Below are positions 26,984 through 35,217 of a DNA stretch of 64,000 bases, in pieces. The translations under genes were made by a program, and so were the position numbers. The DNA is from Planctomycetota bacterium. GTDB lineage: Bacteria; Planctomycetota; SZUA-567; H5-PLA8. The DNA lies in assembly GCA_027493525.1 (NCBI GenBank), contig JAOSKN010000003.1, positions 1,736,001 through 1,800,000 of the forward strand. The letters are read 5' to 3'. How positions within the stretch are numbered: the stretch's first letter is position 1; the number at the start of each line of letters is the position of its first letter. The notes under the pieces were generated by a model. That model was not told the DNA's origin. It made no database searches and saw nothing but the letters and a program-made list of their open reading frames with translations.

Positions 26984-27847
26984 TTATCGCAGGAATGGAT
27001 TTTTGAACGCTTCGCGGTATTCGCTCGGCGCCTGCCCCACCATGCGCCGGAAGAGCCGGCTGAAGTAGAAGGGATCGTCGTACCCCACCCGCTTGGCGAT
27101 CCGCTCCACGCTCTCGTCGCTCTCCGTCAGCAGCGCGCGCGCGGCCTCCACGCGCCGCCGCCGCACGTACTCCATCGGCGCCTGCCCGGTCTGCTTGCGA
27201 AAGAGCGCCGCGAAGTAGACGGGGCTGAGGTGCGCGATCCCGGCCAGGTCCTTGAGCGCCAGCGGCTCGGCCAGATGCGCCTCGACGTACGACTGCACCG
27301 CCGCCGCGCGCGTCTGTTCGCCCGGCGGGGCTTCGGCCAGCCCCGCGCGGTGGGCGGCCGGCAGCGTCTCGATCAGGTTCAGCACCGCCGCCACCAGGTT
27401 CAGGATCGAGCCGCGCGCGTCCAGCCGCCCCGTCGAGGTCTTCGAAGCCCAGGCGGCCACGGCCCGCTCGTAGGTCGGCACGACGGCGCGCCGTTCGGCG
27501 GCGGCCAGTTCGAGCCGCTCCGGGAGCGCCTGGCTTCGCAGCGCATCCACCCGCCCGGCGCGCTGGAGCAGGAAGCCGATCGAGAGCACCGTCACCGGGC
27601 GCTTGGGATCGTGCCCCGCCGCGTAGGTGTGCCCGGGCCGGAATACGAACAGGTCGCCGGGCCGGGCCTCCAGGCGCGAGCCGTCGCGGTCCACCCAGCC
27701 GCGGCCCTGCTCGATGTAGAAGAAGCAGTAATGCCCGGACTTGTAAGGCGCGATCTGCCACGCGGGCTGGCACGGGTAGCGCCCGGCGTGGCGGATCCAG
27801 ACGCTGACGCCGTCCCAGGGATCGTTCGGCGGCGCGGATTCGGGCAT
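26984..27847 (-). CDS. AraC-family transcriptional regulator
   Basis: 287 residues. The N-terminal cupin-like sensor (YYF-type core YKSGHYCFFYIEQGRGWVDRDG...ARPGDLFVFRPGHTY) is followed by a C-terminal double helix-turn-helix (LALKDLAGIAHLSPVYFAALFRKQTGQAPMEYVRRRRVEAA and VERIAKRVGYDDPFYFSRLFRRMVGQAPSEYR). Such proteins bind a small carbohydrate-like ligand and switch nearby genes. The start at 27847 (MPESAPPNDPW) gives a full sensor. It is divergent from asd with about 200 bp between, but it could equally control the PhyH gene 68 bp downstream on the same strand. Confidence 0.9.
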   Translation of the reverse strand: MPESAPPNDPWDGVSVWIRHAGRYPCQPAWQIAPYKSGHYCFFYIEQGRGWVDRDGSRLEARPGDLFVFRPGHTYAAGHDPKRPVTVLSIGFLLQRAGRVDALRSQALPERLELAAAERRAVVPTYERAVAAWASKTSTGRLDARGSILNLVAAVLNLIETLPAAHRAGLAEAPPGEQTRAAAVQSYVEAHLAEPLALKDLAGIAHLSPVYFAALFRKQTGQAPMEYVRRRRVEAARALLTESDESVERIAKRVGYDDPFYFSRLFRRMVGQAPSEYREAFKNPFLR

Positions 27848-27925
27848 GGCTCGGCCTCGGCCTGCGAACCGGAACCCTTCAACTACCTGCCCCGCGCCGG
27901 CGGCGCAACGCGCGTTCGGGGCCAC

Positions 27926-27954
27926 TTGACGCTGGATGGATTCTCGCGGATAAC
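27926..27954 (+). promoter_or_regulatory. candidate sigma-70 promoter upstream of asd
   Basis: TTGACG (27926-27931), a 17-bp spacer and GATAAC (27949-27954). Transcription would begin near 27961 and meet the terminator at 27980 after about 20 nt. The -10 matches only four of six consensus bases. Confidence 0.4.
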
Positions 27955-27979
27955 CGTGCGCGCTGAAAGGGCTTCGGCG

Positions 27980-28015
27980 GCCCCGCTTCGCGATGGCGAA
28001 GGCGGGGCTTTTTTT
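27980..28015 (+). terminator. intrinsic terminator in the asd leader
   Basis: GCCCCGCTTCGC (27980-27991) pairs with GCGAAGGCGGGGC (27997-28008 region) with a single bulge, followed by seven T residues (28009-28015). It ends 31 bp before the asd ATG and downstream of a candidate promoter. It would therefore truncate the leader unless overridden, suggesting attenuation or a short independent RNA. It cannot terminate the AraC gene, which is transcribed away. Confidence 0.65.
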
Positions 28016-28046
28016 CGCACCATCGGGAAGGAAAGGCGGGTACGTT

Positions 28047-29153
28047 ATGAGCGGGCAGGCCCCCTCGCGACCCCTGCGCGTGGCCGTCGTCGGCGCCACG
28101 GGCATCGCGGGTCAGCAGTTCCTCGCGGCGTTGGATGGACATCCCTGGTTCACGCTGAAGCGCGTGGCGGCGAGCGAGCGCAGCGCCGGCAAACCCTTCG
28201 GCGAGGCCCTCAAGGATCCCGCCACGGGCGCGACGCGCTGGTACGGCGAGGAGCCCTGCCCCGAGGCCTTCCTCAAGCTCAACGTCGAACTCGCCGAGAA
28301 GCTCGTCCTCGACGACCTGGACCTCGTCTTCACCGCGCTGGAATCCGACGCGGCCAAGGTGGTCGAGCCCCTCTACGCGAAGAAGCTCCCGGTCGTCAGC
28401 ACGGCCAGCGCGTTCCGCTACGAGGAAGACGTCCCGATCTTCCTCCCCGGGATCAATCCGGACCACGCGAAGCTGATCGAGCGGCAGCGCAAGGAGCGCG
28501 GCTTCAAGGGCTTCGTCACGCCCGGCCCCAATTGCACCACCGTGGGCCTCGCGATCAGCCTCAAGCCCCTCTTCGACGCCTTCGGCGTGCAGGCGGTGCT
28601 GATGACGAGCCTCCAGGCCGTCAGCGGCGCGGGACGCAGCCCCGGCGTGCTGGCCCTCGACATCACCGACAACCTCGTCCCGTACATCCCGAAGGAGGAG
28701 GAGAAGGTCGAGAAGGAGACGCGCAAGATCCTCGGCGCGCTGAAGGGCGGCGCGATCGAGCCGGCGGGCTTCCGCGTCTCGGCCACCTGCACGCGCGTGA
28801 ACGTGCTGGAGTCGCACACCGAGTGCGTCAGCGTCGCGTTGGGGCGCAAGGCGAGCCTCGACGAGGTGAAGGCGGTCTGGCGGCAGAGCTACGAGGAACT
28901 GCGCGGCTCGGGGTTGCCCACCGCTCCGCGCGAGATGATCCACTACACCGAGGAGCCCTTCCGCCCGCAGCCGCGCCTCGACCGCGACCGCGAGGGCGGC
29001 ATGACCACGACCATCGGCCGGCTCCGCGAGGACGCCGTCCTCGCCAACGGCATCAAGTACGTCCTGCTCAGCCACAACACCAAGATGGGCGCGGCCAAAG
29101 GCGCGATCCTGACGGCCGAATGGCTCATCGCCAAGGGCGCGATTCAGGCCTGA
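28047..29153 (+). CDS. asd: aspartate-semialdehyde dehydrogenase
   Basis: A 368-residue enzyme that reduces aspartyl-phosphate to aspartate semialdehyde with NADPH, the branch point to lysine/diaminopimelate, methionine and threonine. Seen are the Rossmann motif VAVVGATGIAGQQF, the catalytic Cys163 in GPNCTTVGLA, SLQAVSGAGRSPGV, and the substrate/active-site region FRVSATCTRVNVLESHTECVSV. Length and the GPNC context match the archaeal/fungal-like branch of Asd, not the Escherichia type. ATG 28047 is used; an in-frame ATG at 27993 lies inside the terminator hairpin and is rejected. No lysine riboswitch is visible in the short leader. Confidence 0.93.
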   Translation: MSGQAPSRPLRVAVVGATGIAGQQFLAALDGHPWFTLKRVAASERSAGKPFGEALKDPATGATRWYGEEPCPEAFLKLNVELAEKLVLDDLDLVFTALESDAAKVVEPLYAKKLPVVSTASAFRYEEDVPIFLPGINPDHAKLIERQRKERGFKGFVTPGPNCTTVGLAISLKPLFDAFGVQAVLMTSLQAVSGAGRSPGVLALDITDNLVPYIPKEEEKVEKETRKILGALKGGAIEPAGFRVSATCTRVNVLESHTECVSVALGRKASLDEVKAVWRQSYEELRGSGLPTAPREMIHYTEEPFRPQPRLDRDREGGMTTTIGRLREDAVLANGIKYVLLSHNTKMGAAKGAILTAEWLIAKGAIQA

Positions 29154-29189
29154 ACCGCGCCGCGCCACCCTAACGTATTGACCTCCCCG

Positions 29190-29224
29190 GCCTCCTGGCG
29201 TCTAATGGACGCCGGGAGGCGTTT
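29190..29224 (+). terminator. terminator-like hairpin after asd
   Basis: Thirteen-base-pair stem (GCCTCCTGGCGTC at 29190-29202, GACGCCGGGAGGC at 29208-29220, one T:G pair) with a 5-nt loop, followed by GTTT. It lies 37 bp past the asd stop. It ends 4 nt before an ATG at 29225, which would leave no room for a ribosome-binding site there. Confidence 0.58.
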
Positions 29225-29248
29225 ATGGTCGAGCCCTTTGAGGAACGC

Positions 29249-29857
29249 ATGCAACGCGGGGGAGACGCCGCGATTGCCCAGGTGGAGCGCTTCTTCATGC
29301 GTGATGATCCCGTACACCGCGCGCTCCATAAAATTGCATCGAGACTGGAGGATCTGAACATCCCTCATGCCGTCTGCGGGGGCATGGCGCTGGTGGCTCA
29401 CGGCTACGATCGCACGACGGCCGACGTGGATATCCTGGTCACGCAGGAATCTCTTACTCAGGTGCACCAAAACCTGGTGGGTCTTGGTTATTTGCCTCCC
29501 TTTGAGAAGAGCAAAAATCTGCGCGATACCGAACTGGGTGTCAGAATTGAGTTTCTTGTCGCGGGCCAATTTCCAGGCGACGGCAAGCCCAAACCGGTCG
29601 CTTTTCCCGATCCGTCCACCTGCGCCGTGAGACTGGGCGGCATTTCATACCTTAGCTTGCCTGCCTTGATCGAATTGAAACTCGCCTCGGGCATGAGCAA
29701 CTTGAATCGCCTTAAGGATCTCGCCGACGTAGTTGAATTGATCCGCGTGTTGAAGCTTAAACGCAATTTCACGCTGGGACTTCATCCCTACGTCCGACCC
29801 AAATTCTCCGAACTATGGGGGGCCGTTCAGGCCGCGCCGGATTCGGAAGAGCGTTGA
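29249..29857 (+). CDS. nucleotidyltransferase-fold protein (AbiEii/MNT-like)
   Basis: About 202 residues. The signature AVCGGMALVAHGYDRTTADVDILV (a Gly-Gly helix start followed by Arg-x-Thr-x-Asp-x-Asp) is that of polymerase-beta-fold nucleotidyltransferases such as AbiEii toxins and related orphans. LRLGGISYLSLPALIELKLASG and RLKDLADVVELIR match the C-terminal helical part. ATG 29249 is chosen over 29225 because GAGGAA precedes it and the upstream ATG abuts a terminator stem. No antitoxin-like partner adjoins it, so a toxin role is not supported. The stop is 6 bp from the convergent response-regulator gene. GC is lower than in the neighbours. Confidence 0.68.
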   Translation: MQRGGDAAIAQVERFFMRDDPVHRALHKIASRLEDLNIPHAVCGGMALVAHGYDRTTADVDILVTQESLTQVHQNLVGLGYLPPFEKSKNLRDTELGVRIEFLVAGQFPGDGKPKPVAFPDPSTCAVRLGGISYLSLPALIELKLASGMSNLNRLKDLADVVELIRVLKLKRNFTLGLHPYVRPKFSELWGAVQAAPDSEER

Positions 29858-29863
29858 GCCCCG

Positions 29864-31120
29864 CTACACCGGCGTCGAACCCAGCTCCAGCGCCCGCGCC
29901 CACGCCGACGGGCTCAGCACCTTCACCGCGGGCGGGTTCTTCGAGGCTTCGGCCCAGCGCCGGATGTTTCGCGCCTGCGCGGCCGTCAGCGCGCCGATGC
30001 GGCTGAGCGGCGCCGGGACCTCGCGCCCGTCCGGCAGCGCCTCGACCACCACATCGCCGGCTTCGAGCTTCGCGGCCGGCGTCGAACGCGCCTTGGCCGG
30101 ATGCTCGCGCGTCTCGAACTGCAACGCCAGCGTGGAGGTGGCCCACAGATACGCGCCCCCGCCCCCGCCCGCCTCGCCGGTTTCCGGGGCTTCGCCCGCT
30201 CGGAGCATGCGCGCGACGTAAGGCGTCAGCACGCGGTGGCCTTCGGATTCCAACGCCGCTTTCAGCGTGCGCTGGAACTGGTTGGCGAACTCCGCGGCCA
30301 ATTGAACCTGGTCGTCCAGTTCCATGGACAGGGTCTGGGTGATCTGCTGGAAGAGCGCGGCGAGGGTCGGCGCATCCAGGCTGATGCGCAGGTCCAGCCA
30401 ACTGGCCAGGGTCTCCACGTAGACCGACGTGCCGGCCAGGTACACGGGCAGCCCCGGGCGAACCCGCTCCGCGCCGTCCGCTCGCACCGGCGCATCGAAC
30501 TGTTCGAAGACCCGCGGCACGAGCGCTTCGAACCGGCGCAGGGCCTGCACCTCCGCGAAACGTTCGGAATACTCAAGCTGGCCCTCGACGAGCGGCTTGG
30601 CCTCCGGGGCCGCAGCCTGCGCATCGCGGGCCGGCGCTGCCCGCACGGCGTCCTCCGGCGAAGCGCGCCGGGCCAGCGCGTCCCCAAGCAGGTTGTGGCG
30701 CTTGAGCATCCGCTCCATCTGCTCGGCGTGCTCGCGCAGCTCCTCCTGCACGCGCAGGATCCGCTCGGCCACGCGCAGGCGCGCGAGCAGTTCTTCGGCC
30801 TCGTAGGGCTTGATCAGGTAGTCGTCGGCGCCCGCGTCGAGCCCCGCCACGAGATCCTCGCTGCGCGAGCGCGCGGTACAGATGATCAGGTAGGTGTACG
30901 GCACGCCTTGCCGCGCGCGGACCTGCCGGCAAACCTGCGGGCCGCTCAGGCCCGGCATCATCCAGTCCAGGATCGCCACCTGCGGCGCGTGCGCGGCCTG
31001 CAGCGCGCGCAGGGCCGCCTCCCCATCGGATACGATCTGGACCTCGTGGCGGGTCTTGGCCAGTTGCTTCTCAAGGATCATGCGGCAGACCTTGTCGTCG
31101 TCGGCGACCAGGAGTTTCAT
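29864..31120 (-). CDS. response regulator: receiver plus CheX-like domain
   Basis: 418 residues. The N-terminal receiver is complete: acidic DDD at 7-9, phosphoacceptor D52 (ILDWMMPG), T82 and K104 (DDYLIKPY). A coiled-coil-like stretch follows (ILRVQEELREHAEQMERMLKRHN). The middle region resembles a CheC/CheX-type phosphatase fold (SMELDDQVQLAAEFANQFQRTLKAALESEGHRVLTPYV). CheX dephosphorylates CheY-P in chemotaxis; fused to a receiver it may tune signal decay or act as an output domain. The start at 31120 gives the canonical MKLLVADDDK. There is no kinase or chemotaxis gene nearby, so it is an orphan regulator. Confidence 0.84.
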   Translation of the reverse strand: MKLLVADDDKVCRMILEKQLAKTRHEVQIVSDGEAALRALQAAHAPQVAILDWMMPGLSGPQVCRQVRARQGVPYTYLIICTARSRSEDLVAGLDAGADDYLIKPYEAEELLARLRVAERILRVQEELREHAEQMERMLKRHNLLGDALARRASPEDAVRAAPARDAQAAAPEAKPLVEGQLEYSERFAEVQALRRFEALVPRVFEQFDAPVRADGAERVRPGLPVYLAGTSVYVETLASWLDLRISLDAPTLAALFQQITQTLSMELDDQVQLAAEFANQFQRTLKAALESEGHRVLTPYVARMLRAGEAPETGEAGGGGGAYLWATSTLALQFETREHPAKARSTPAAKLEAGDVVVEALPDGREVPAPLSRIGALTAAQARNIRRWAEASKNPPAVKVLSPSAWARALELGSTPV

Positions 31121-31259
31121 AGCGGGGCTCCCCCTAATAGGCGGCAAGTTCACGCGATCTGAAATGCTTGTAGCCGATCCAGGGGCCTGCGATCAATACG
31201 CTCTGCTTCCCGGGAAACGGATTCCCGATTGCGCGCCCCCGCGCGCGGTGTAACTTCAC

Positions 31260-31739
31260 ATGCTCAACCGTTACAGCGCCACCGGAGTCCGCCGCATGTC
31301 ATCCGACGCCAAGCGCCTTGCGCTACCGCTCGATCTGCCCCGCGAGCTGATTCCCGGCCCCGACGGCGCGCCCGTCGATACCGGCCTGCGGGCGCCCTTC
31401 GAGATCGCCAACCTCCTCGAAGTCCCCGGCACGCCCTGCCCCTGCGGGATCAGCCGCCGCGCCTTCACCCGCGAGGACAACCGCGCCTGCACGCTGCACC
31501 TCGTCGAGATCAAGGCCGACGCCGTGCCGCACTACCACAAATACATGACCGAGGTGTACTACTTCCTCGAGGGCGAAGGGCAGATCGAACTCGACGGCCA
31601 GGCGCACCCGGTGAAGCCGGGCATGGCCGTGCTGTTGCGCCCGGGTGTACGGCACCGCGCCGTCAGCGGCGGCAAGCCCATGAAGATCCTCAACATCGTC
31701 GTGCCTCATTTCGACCCGCAAGACGAGTGGTTCGATTGA
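31260..31739 (+). CDS. cupin-domain protein
   Basis: 159 residues with one conserved beta-barrel cupin domain. Motif 1 is VPHYHKYMTEVYYFLEGEG, carrying two His and a Glu, and motif 2 is PGMAVLLRPGVRHRAV with the fourth metal ligand His. Such small cupins bind Fe or Mn and act as dioxygenases, isomerases or sensors. A second in-frame ATG at 31296 (MSSDAKRLALPL) is an equally good start. It lies 40 bp before the hydroxyacid dehydrogenase on the same strand, so joint transcription is likely, possibly in sugar-acid metabolism. Confidence 0.8.
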   Translation: MLNRYSATGVRRMSSDAKRLALPLDLPRELIPGPDGAPVDTGLRAPFEIANLLEVPGTPCPCGISRRAFTREDNRACTLHLVEIKADAVPHYHKYMTEVYYFLEGEGQIELDGQAHPVKPGMAVLLRPGVRHRAVSGGKPMKILNIVVPHFDPQDEWFD

Positions 31740-31779
31740 CGCGCCGCCCGCGCGCAACCCTTCTCCAGGAGCCTCGCCC

Positions 31780-32790
31780 ATGCCCAACAAACCGGTTGTC
31801 CTCGTCAATATGCCCGTCAGCACGCAGCATGAAGTGATCGACGCGTGGTGCCGCGATCGTCTGGAGCGCGATTTCGACATGCGCTGGTTCCAGGGCGGGA
31901 AGCGGCCCACGGAAGACGAACTGGCCGCGCTGGCGCCCGACGCCTGGGGCATCGTGACCGGCTGGGGCGCCTGCGCCATCTCGCCGGGTCTCGCGGAACG
32001 CATGCCCGGGTTGAAGATCGTCGCGCACTCGGCCGGCACGGTGAAGGGCGTGGTCAGCGAGGCGCTCTGGGCGCGCAACATCACCGTCACCAGCGCCGCC
32101 GCGCAGATCGCGGTGGACGTGGCGCAGTACGCCGTCGCGCTGATGGTCGTGGGCAGCAAGAACCTGCTTGGCATCTCCCCGGCGGTGAGCGCCGGGAAGT
32201 GGGGCGAGCCCAAGGACGCGCGCGCCGCCACCGACCTGCGCTACGCGACCGTGGGGGTCATCTCCGCCAGCCACGTCGGGCGGAACGTCCTGCGCCTGCT
32301 GAAGCACTACGAGGTCGAGGTCCTGCTCTTCGATCCGTTCGTGACGCCCGAGCAGGCCCGCGAACTGGGGGCCGAGAAAGCCGGCCTGGACGACCTGATG
32401 AAGCGTTCGGACATCGTCACCATCCACGCCCCCTCGCTGCCGGCCACGCGGCACATGATCAACGCGCGCACCCTGGGGCTGATGAAGGACGACGCGGGGC
32501 TGATCAACACCTCGCGCGGCACGATGATCGACGAGGCCGCGCTGGTCGCGGAACTGAAGAAGGGGCGCGGGCTCTGGGCCTTCCTGGACGTCACCGACCC
32601 CGAGCCGCCGAAGCCCGACTCGCCGCTCTTCAACTGCCCCAACCTGCACCTGACGCCGCACATCGCCGGATCGAAGGTTCGCAGCCGCAACCGCCTGGGC
32701 CGGCAGGCCTACGAGGAGCTGCGCCGCTGCTGCGCGGGCGAGCCGCCGCAGTTCGCGGTCACGGAGAAGATGCTGGCGACGATCGCCTGA
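31780..32790 (+). CDS. D-isomer-specific 2-hydroxyacid dehydrogenase
   Basis: A 336-residue NAD(P)-dependent dehydrogenase of the phosphoglycerate/glyoxylate reductase superfamily. The dinucleotide motif is altered (VGVISASHVGRNVL in place of the usual GxGxxG), as in a divergent subgroup. Catalytic residues are visible: Arg in INTSRGTMIDE, Glu in DVTDPEPP and His in LTPHIAGS. CAGGAG precedes ATG 31780. The gene follows the cupin and is followed by a palindromic element, so the unit ends here. Substrate unknown; a sugar-derived 2-keto acid would fit the cupin neighbour. Confidence 0.9.
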   Translation: MPNKPVVLVNMPVSTQHEVIDAWCRDRLERDFDMRWFQGGKRPTEDELAALAPDAWGIVTGWGACAISPGLAERMPGLKIVAHSAGTVKGVVSEALWARNITVTSAAAQIAVDVAQYAVALMVVGSKNLLGISPAVSAGKWGEPKDARAATDLRYATVGVISASHVGRNVLRLLKHYEVEVLLFDPFVTPEQARELGAEKAGLDDLMKRSDIVTIHAPSLPATRHMINARTLGLMKDDAGLINTSRGTMIDEAALVAELKKGRGLWAFLDVTDPEPPKPDSPLFNCPNLHLTPHIAGSKVRSRNRLGRQAYEELRRCCAGEPPQFAVTEKMLATIA

Positions 32791-32942
32791 CGCGCCACGG
32801 GACGGCGCAGCCGCCCGCGCCGTCCGCACCAGGCCACGCCTTTCAGAGCGTGTTCGATTTTCTTGAAGGTTGCGGCACATGGACCGGTCTGGTCGATACC
32901 GGTATAGTGTCTCGCCGCTTCGTACCGCAGCCCAGGATCCCG

Positions 32943-33105
32943 GTGTCCTGTAAGAGAAATACGTTGATGCGGTTTGGGAGGGATTTTGGCCGTGATCGAG
33001 GCGCGCGAAGAATCATCGTATCAAGAAGATACGCCGATCGGAGCGCAACGAAGAGTACGGTCAAAAGCGCCCCAAAACGCACACCGAATTCCGCTTACAG
33101 GACAC
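32943..33105. mobile_element. MITE-like palindromic element, copy 2 (same scaffold, different ends)
   Basis: About 163 bp. The left end GTGTCCTGTAAG is the exact reverse complement of the right end, and imperfect pairing continues inward for about 60 nt through GTTTTGG, TTTTG and CCGT blocks. The centre has a small hairpin (CGTATC, 5-nt loop, GATACG). It contains GATTTT at 32982, GAGGCGCG at 32998, GCAAC at 33045 and AAAAGCGCC at 33063. These repeat the spacing seen in copy 1 (16, 47 against 46, and 18 bases) although the terminal sequences differ. There is no ORF and no clear target duplication. It fills most of the gap before murJ; the rest of that gap (32791-32942) shows no gene. Confidence 0.55.
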
Positions 33106-33117
33106 TAACGCTCGCCG

Positions 33118-35076
33118 ATGGCCGAGACCGCCGCCCCCGTGGATTCGAACGCTTCGCCCGGCCCGGACGCCGGCGCGGGGGCGCACGCCCAGCGCGGGGA
33201 GATGCTGCGCGCCGCGGGGCTGGTGAGTTTCCTCACCGTGGTCAGCCGCGTGCTGGGGCTCTGGCGCGACCGGCTCCTGGCCGGGCTCTTTGGCGCGACC
33301 TGGATCAGCGACGCCTTCAACCTGGCCTTCATCCTGCCCAACCTGACCCGGCGGCTCTTCGGCGAGGGCGCGCTTTCCTCGGCCTTCGTCCCGATCTTTT
33401 CCGAGCAGCTCGCCCTGGAGAAGCGCGACGAGGCCTTTCGCACCGCCTCCGTGCTGCTCACGCGCCTGGCCGTCTTCCTGATCCTGGTCAGCGGCGTCTG
33501 CGTGGCCGCGGCGCTGGGCTTAAGCGCGCAACTCGGCGGAGCCGGGCACGAGGCGGTCGCGCTGACCCTGCGCCTGGCCGCGGTGATGCTCTTCTACTGC
33601 GTGCTGGCCAACGTGGGCGCGGCGCTGATGGGGGTCCTGAATTCGCTGGGGCACTTCGCGATGCCGGCCTTCGCCCCGGTGCTCCTCAACCTGAGCATGA
33701 TCGGGGCGTGCTGGTACGCGCTGAAATACGCCGCCGGGCCGCTGGAGGAGCGCGTCTACCTCGTTGCCTGGGCCGTGATGGCCGGCGGGGCGTTGCAGGT
33801 GCTGATCCTGGTCGCCCCGGCGCTGGCGCGGGGGTTCCGCTACCGCCCCAGCCTGGACAAGACCGACGCGGGCTACCGGGAGGTGATGAGCAAGTTCGGC
33901 GCGATCGTGCTGGGCGTCGCGCTCTTTCAGATCAACGTGCTCCTGGATCAGCTCATCGCGCGCGTGATGATCCCCGAGGACGGCCCGGTCACGATGCTCG
34001 CCTACGGCAATCGGCTGATCCAGTTGCCCTGGGCGATCTTCTCGCTCTCGGTGGCCACCGCCGCGCTGCCGATGCTCTCGCGCTTCTGGGCCAAGGACGA
34101 CAGGCCGGCCTTCGCGCACGCGGTGAGCGCCGCGGTGCGCAACACGCTCTTCCTCGCCGTGCCCTCCGCCGTGGGCCTGGCGCTCCTCGCCGACGACCTC
34201 GTGCGCCTCTTCTACGGCACCGGCGCCTTCCTGGCCGACTACGGGGAGACCGTGCGCCGCACCGGCCGCGTCGTCTTCTACCTGGCCCTCGGACTGCCCT
34301 TCTACAGCCTCAATTCCGTCCTCGCCCGCGCGCTTTACGCGACGAAGGACATGAAGACGCCCACGCACGCGGCGGCGTGGTCGGTGGGCGTGAACCTGGT
34401 CCTCAACGTGATCCTCGTGCTCTCGATGAAGGAAGCGGGCCTCGCGCTGGCCTCGGCGGTCTCCGGCGCCTTCCAGACGCTCTGGATGGCGCGCGCGCTC
34501 TACACGCGGCTGGGCGCGGCGCGTTCGGGCCGCCTGATTCCCTTCGCGCTGAATCTCGCCGGCGGCGCGCTGCTCGGCGTGCTCGGCGCGACGTACATCC
34601 AGGCCGAGTTCGGGCGCCATCCGGATTACGAGGGCTTCGTTATCTTCTTCGCCTGCGCCGCCGCGGGCATCCTCCCGCTCTGGCTGCTCGGCTCGAGCTT
34701 CTTCAAGAAGCAGGTGGAGCCGCTGCGGGTCGAGGCCGAGGCGCAGGCCCAGAAGAGCGGCGCGAAATCCCCTCTGACCCGCGCCGACCTGTTCCGCTAC
34801 GGCCTGCCGCCGCGGTTCTGGCCCGAGGACCTGGCCTTCTTTCACGCGCTCTATTCGGTGGCTCTCTCCAGCGCGATCATGGGCATCGGCGTATGGGCGG
34901 TGCGGGAAAGCCTCCCGCCGGCCGGCTTCGCCTTCGCGCTGGTCTTCCAGCGCGGCGCGGTCCCGGTGGTCGCGGGCCTGATCGTCTATCTCTTCGCGGT
35001 GCAGGGCTGTCAGAGTCACGAGTACGAGGAACTGAAGTCCGCCTTCGGGCGGAAGCTGGGGCGGAAGAAGGGATAG
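33118..35076 (+). CDS. murJ: lipid II flippase MurJ (MviN)
   Basis: A 652-residue polytopic membrane protein that moves lipid II across the inner membrane for peptidoglycan synthesis. The N-terminal signature SFLTVVSRVLGLWRDRLLAGLFG...SDAFNLAFILPNLTRRLFGEGALSSAFVPIF is typical of MurJ, including the conserved Arg and Glu. FYGTGAF and ALYATKDMKTPT are later conserved blocks. About 14 transmembrane helices are expected; extra residues at about 510-590 form a charged insert before two further helices. ATG 33118 starts 12 bp past the palindromic element. It is a stand-alone gene and supports a peptidoglycan wall. Confidence 0.93.
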   Translation: MAETAAPVDSNASPGPDAGAGAHAQRGEMLRAAGLVSFLTVVSRVLGLWRDRLLAGLFGATWISDAFNLAFILPNLTRRLFGEGALSSAFVPIFSEQLALEKRDEAFRTASVLLTRLAVFLILVSGVCVAAALGLSAQLGGAGHEAVALTLRLAAVMLFYCVLANVGAALMGVLNSLGHFAMPAFAPVLLNLSMIGACWYALKYAAGPLEERVYLVAWAVMAGGALQVLILVAPALARGFRYRPSLDKTDAGYREVMSKFGAIVLGVALFQINVLLDQLIARVMIPEDGPVTMLAYGNRLIQLPWAIFSLSVATAALPMLSRFWAKDDRPAFAHAVSAAVRNTLFLAVPSAVGLALLADDLVRLFYGTGAFLADYGETVRRTGRVVFYLALGLPFYSLNSVLARALYATKDMKTPTHAAAWSVGVNLVLNVILVLSMKEAGLALASAVSGAFQTLWMARALYTRLGAARSGRLIPFALNLAGGALLGVLGATYIQAEFGRHPDYEGFVIFFACAAAGILPLWLLGSSFFKKQVEPLRVEAEAQAQKSGAKSPLTRADLFRYGLPPRFWPEDLAFFHALYSVALSSAIMGIGVWAVRESLPPAGFAFALVFQRGAVPVVAGLIVYLFAVQGCQSHEYEELKSAFGRKLGRKKG

Positions 35077-35217
35077 CGGATTGGTTCGAGTAGGCTATAT
35101 CATCGAGCGCGGTTAGCGGCGACTCGTCGCCTCCCAAGCCCGTTTCGAATCTATCCTTTGCGATGCGTGCTTGGAGCTTATGCTTTTCATAACGTCAACG
35201 GCAATCGAGTGCGCCAC

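Noticed and set aside
27848-28046. Lysine riboswitch before asd
   Set aside because: The leader after the candidate start is under 60 nt up to the terminator, far too short for the known lysine aptamer.
29249-29857. AbiE-type toxin-antitoxin pair
   Set aside because: Only the nucleotidyltransferase-like component is present; no AbiEi-like antitoxin gene adjoins it on either side.
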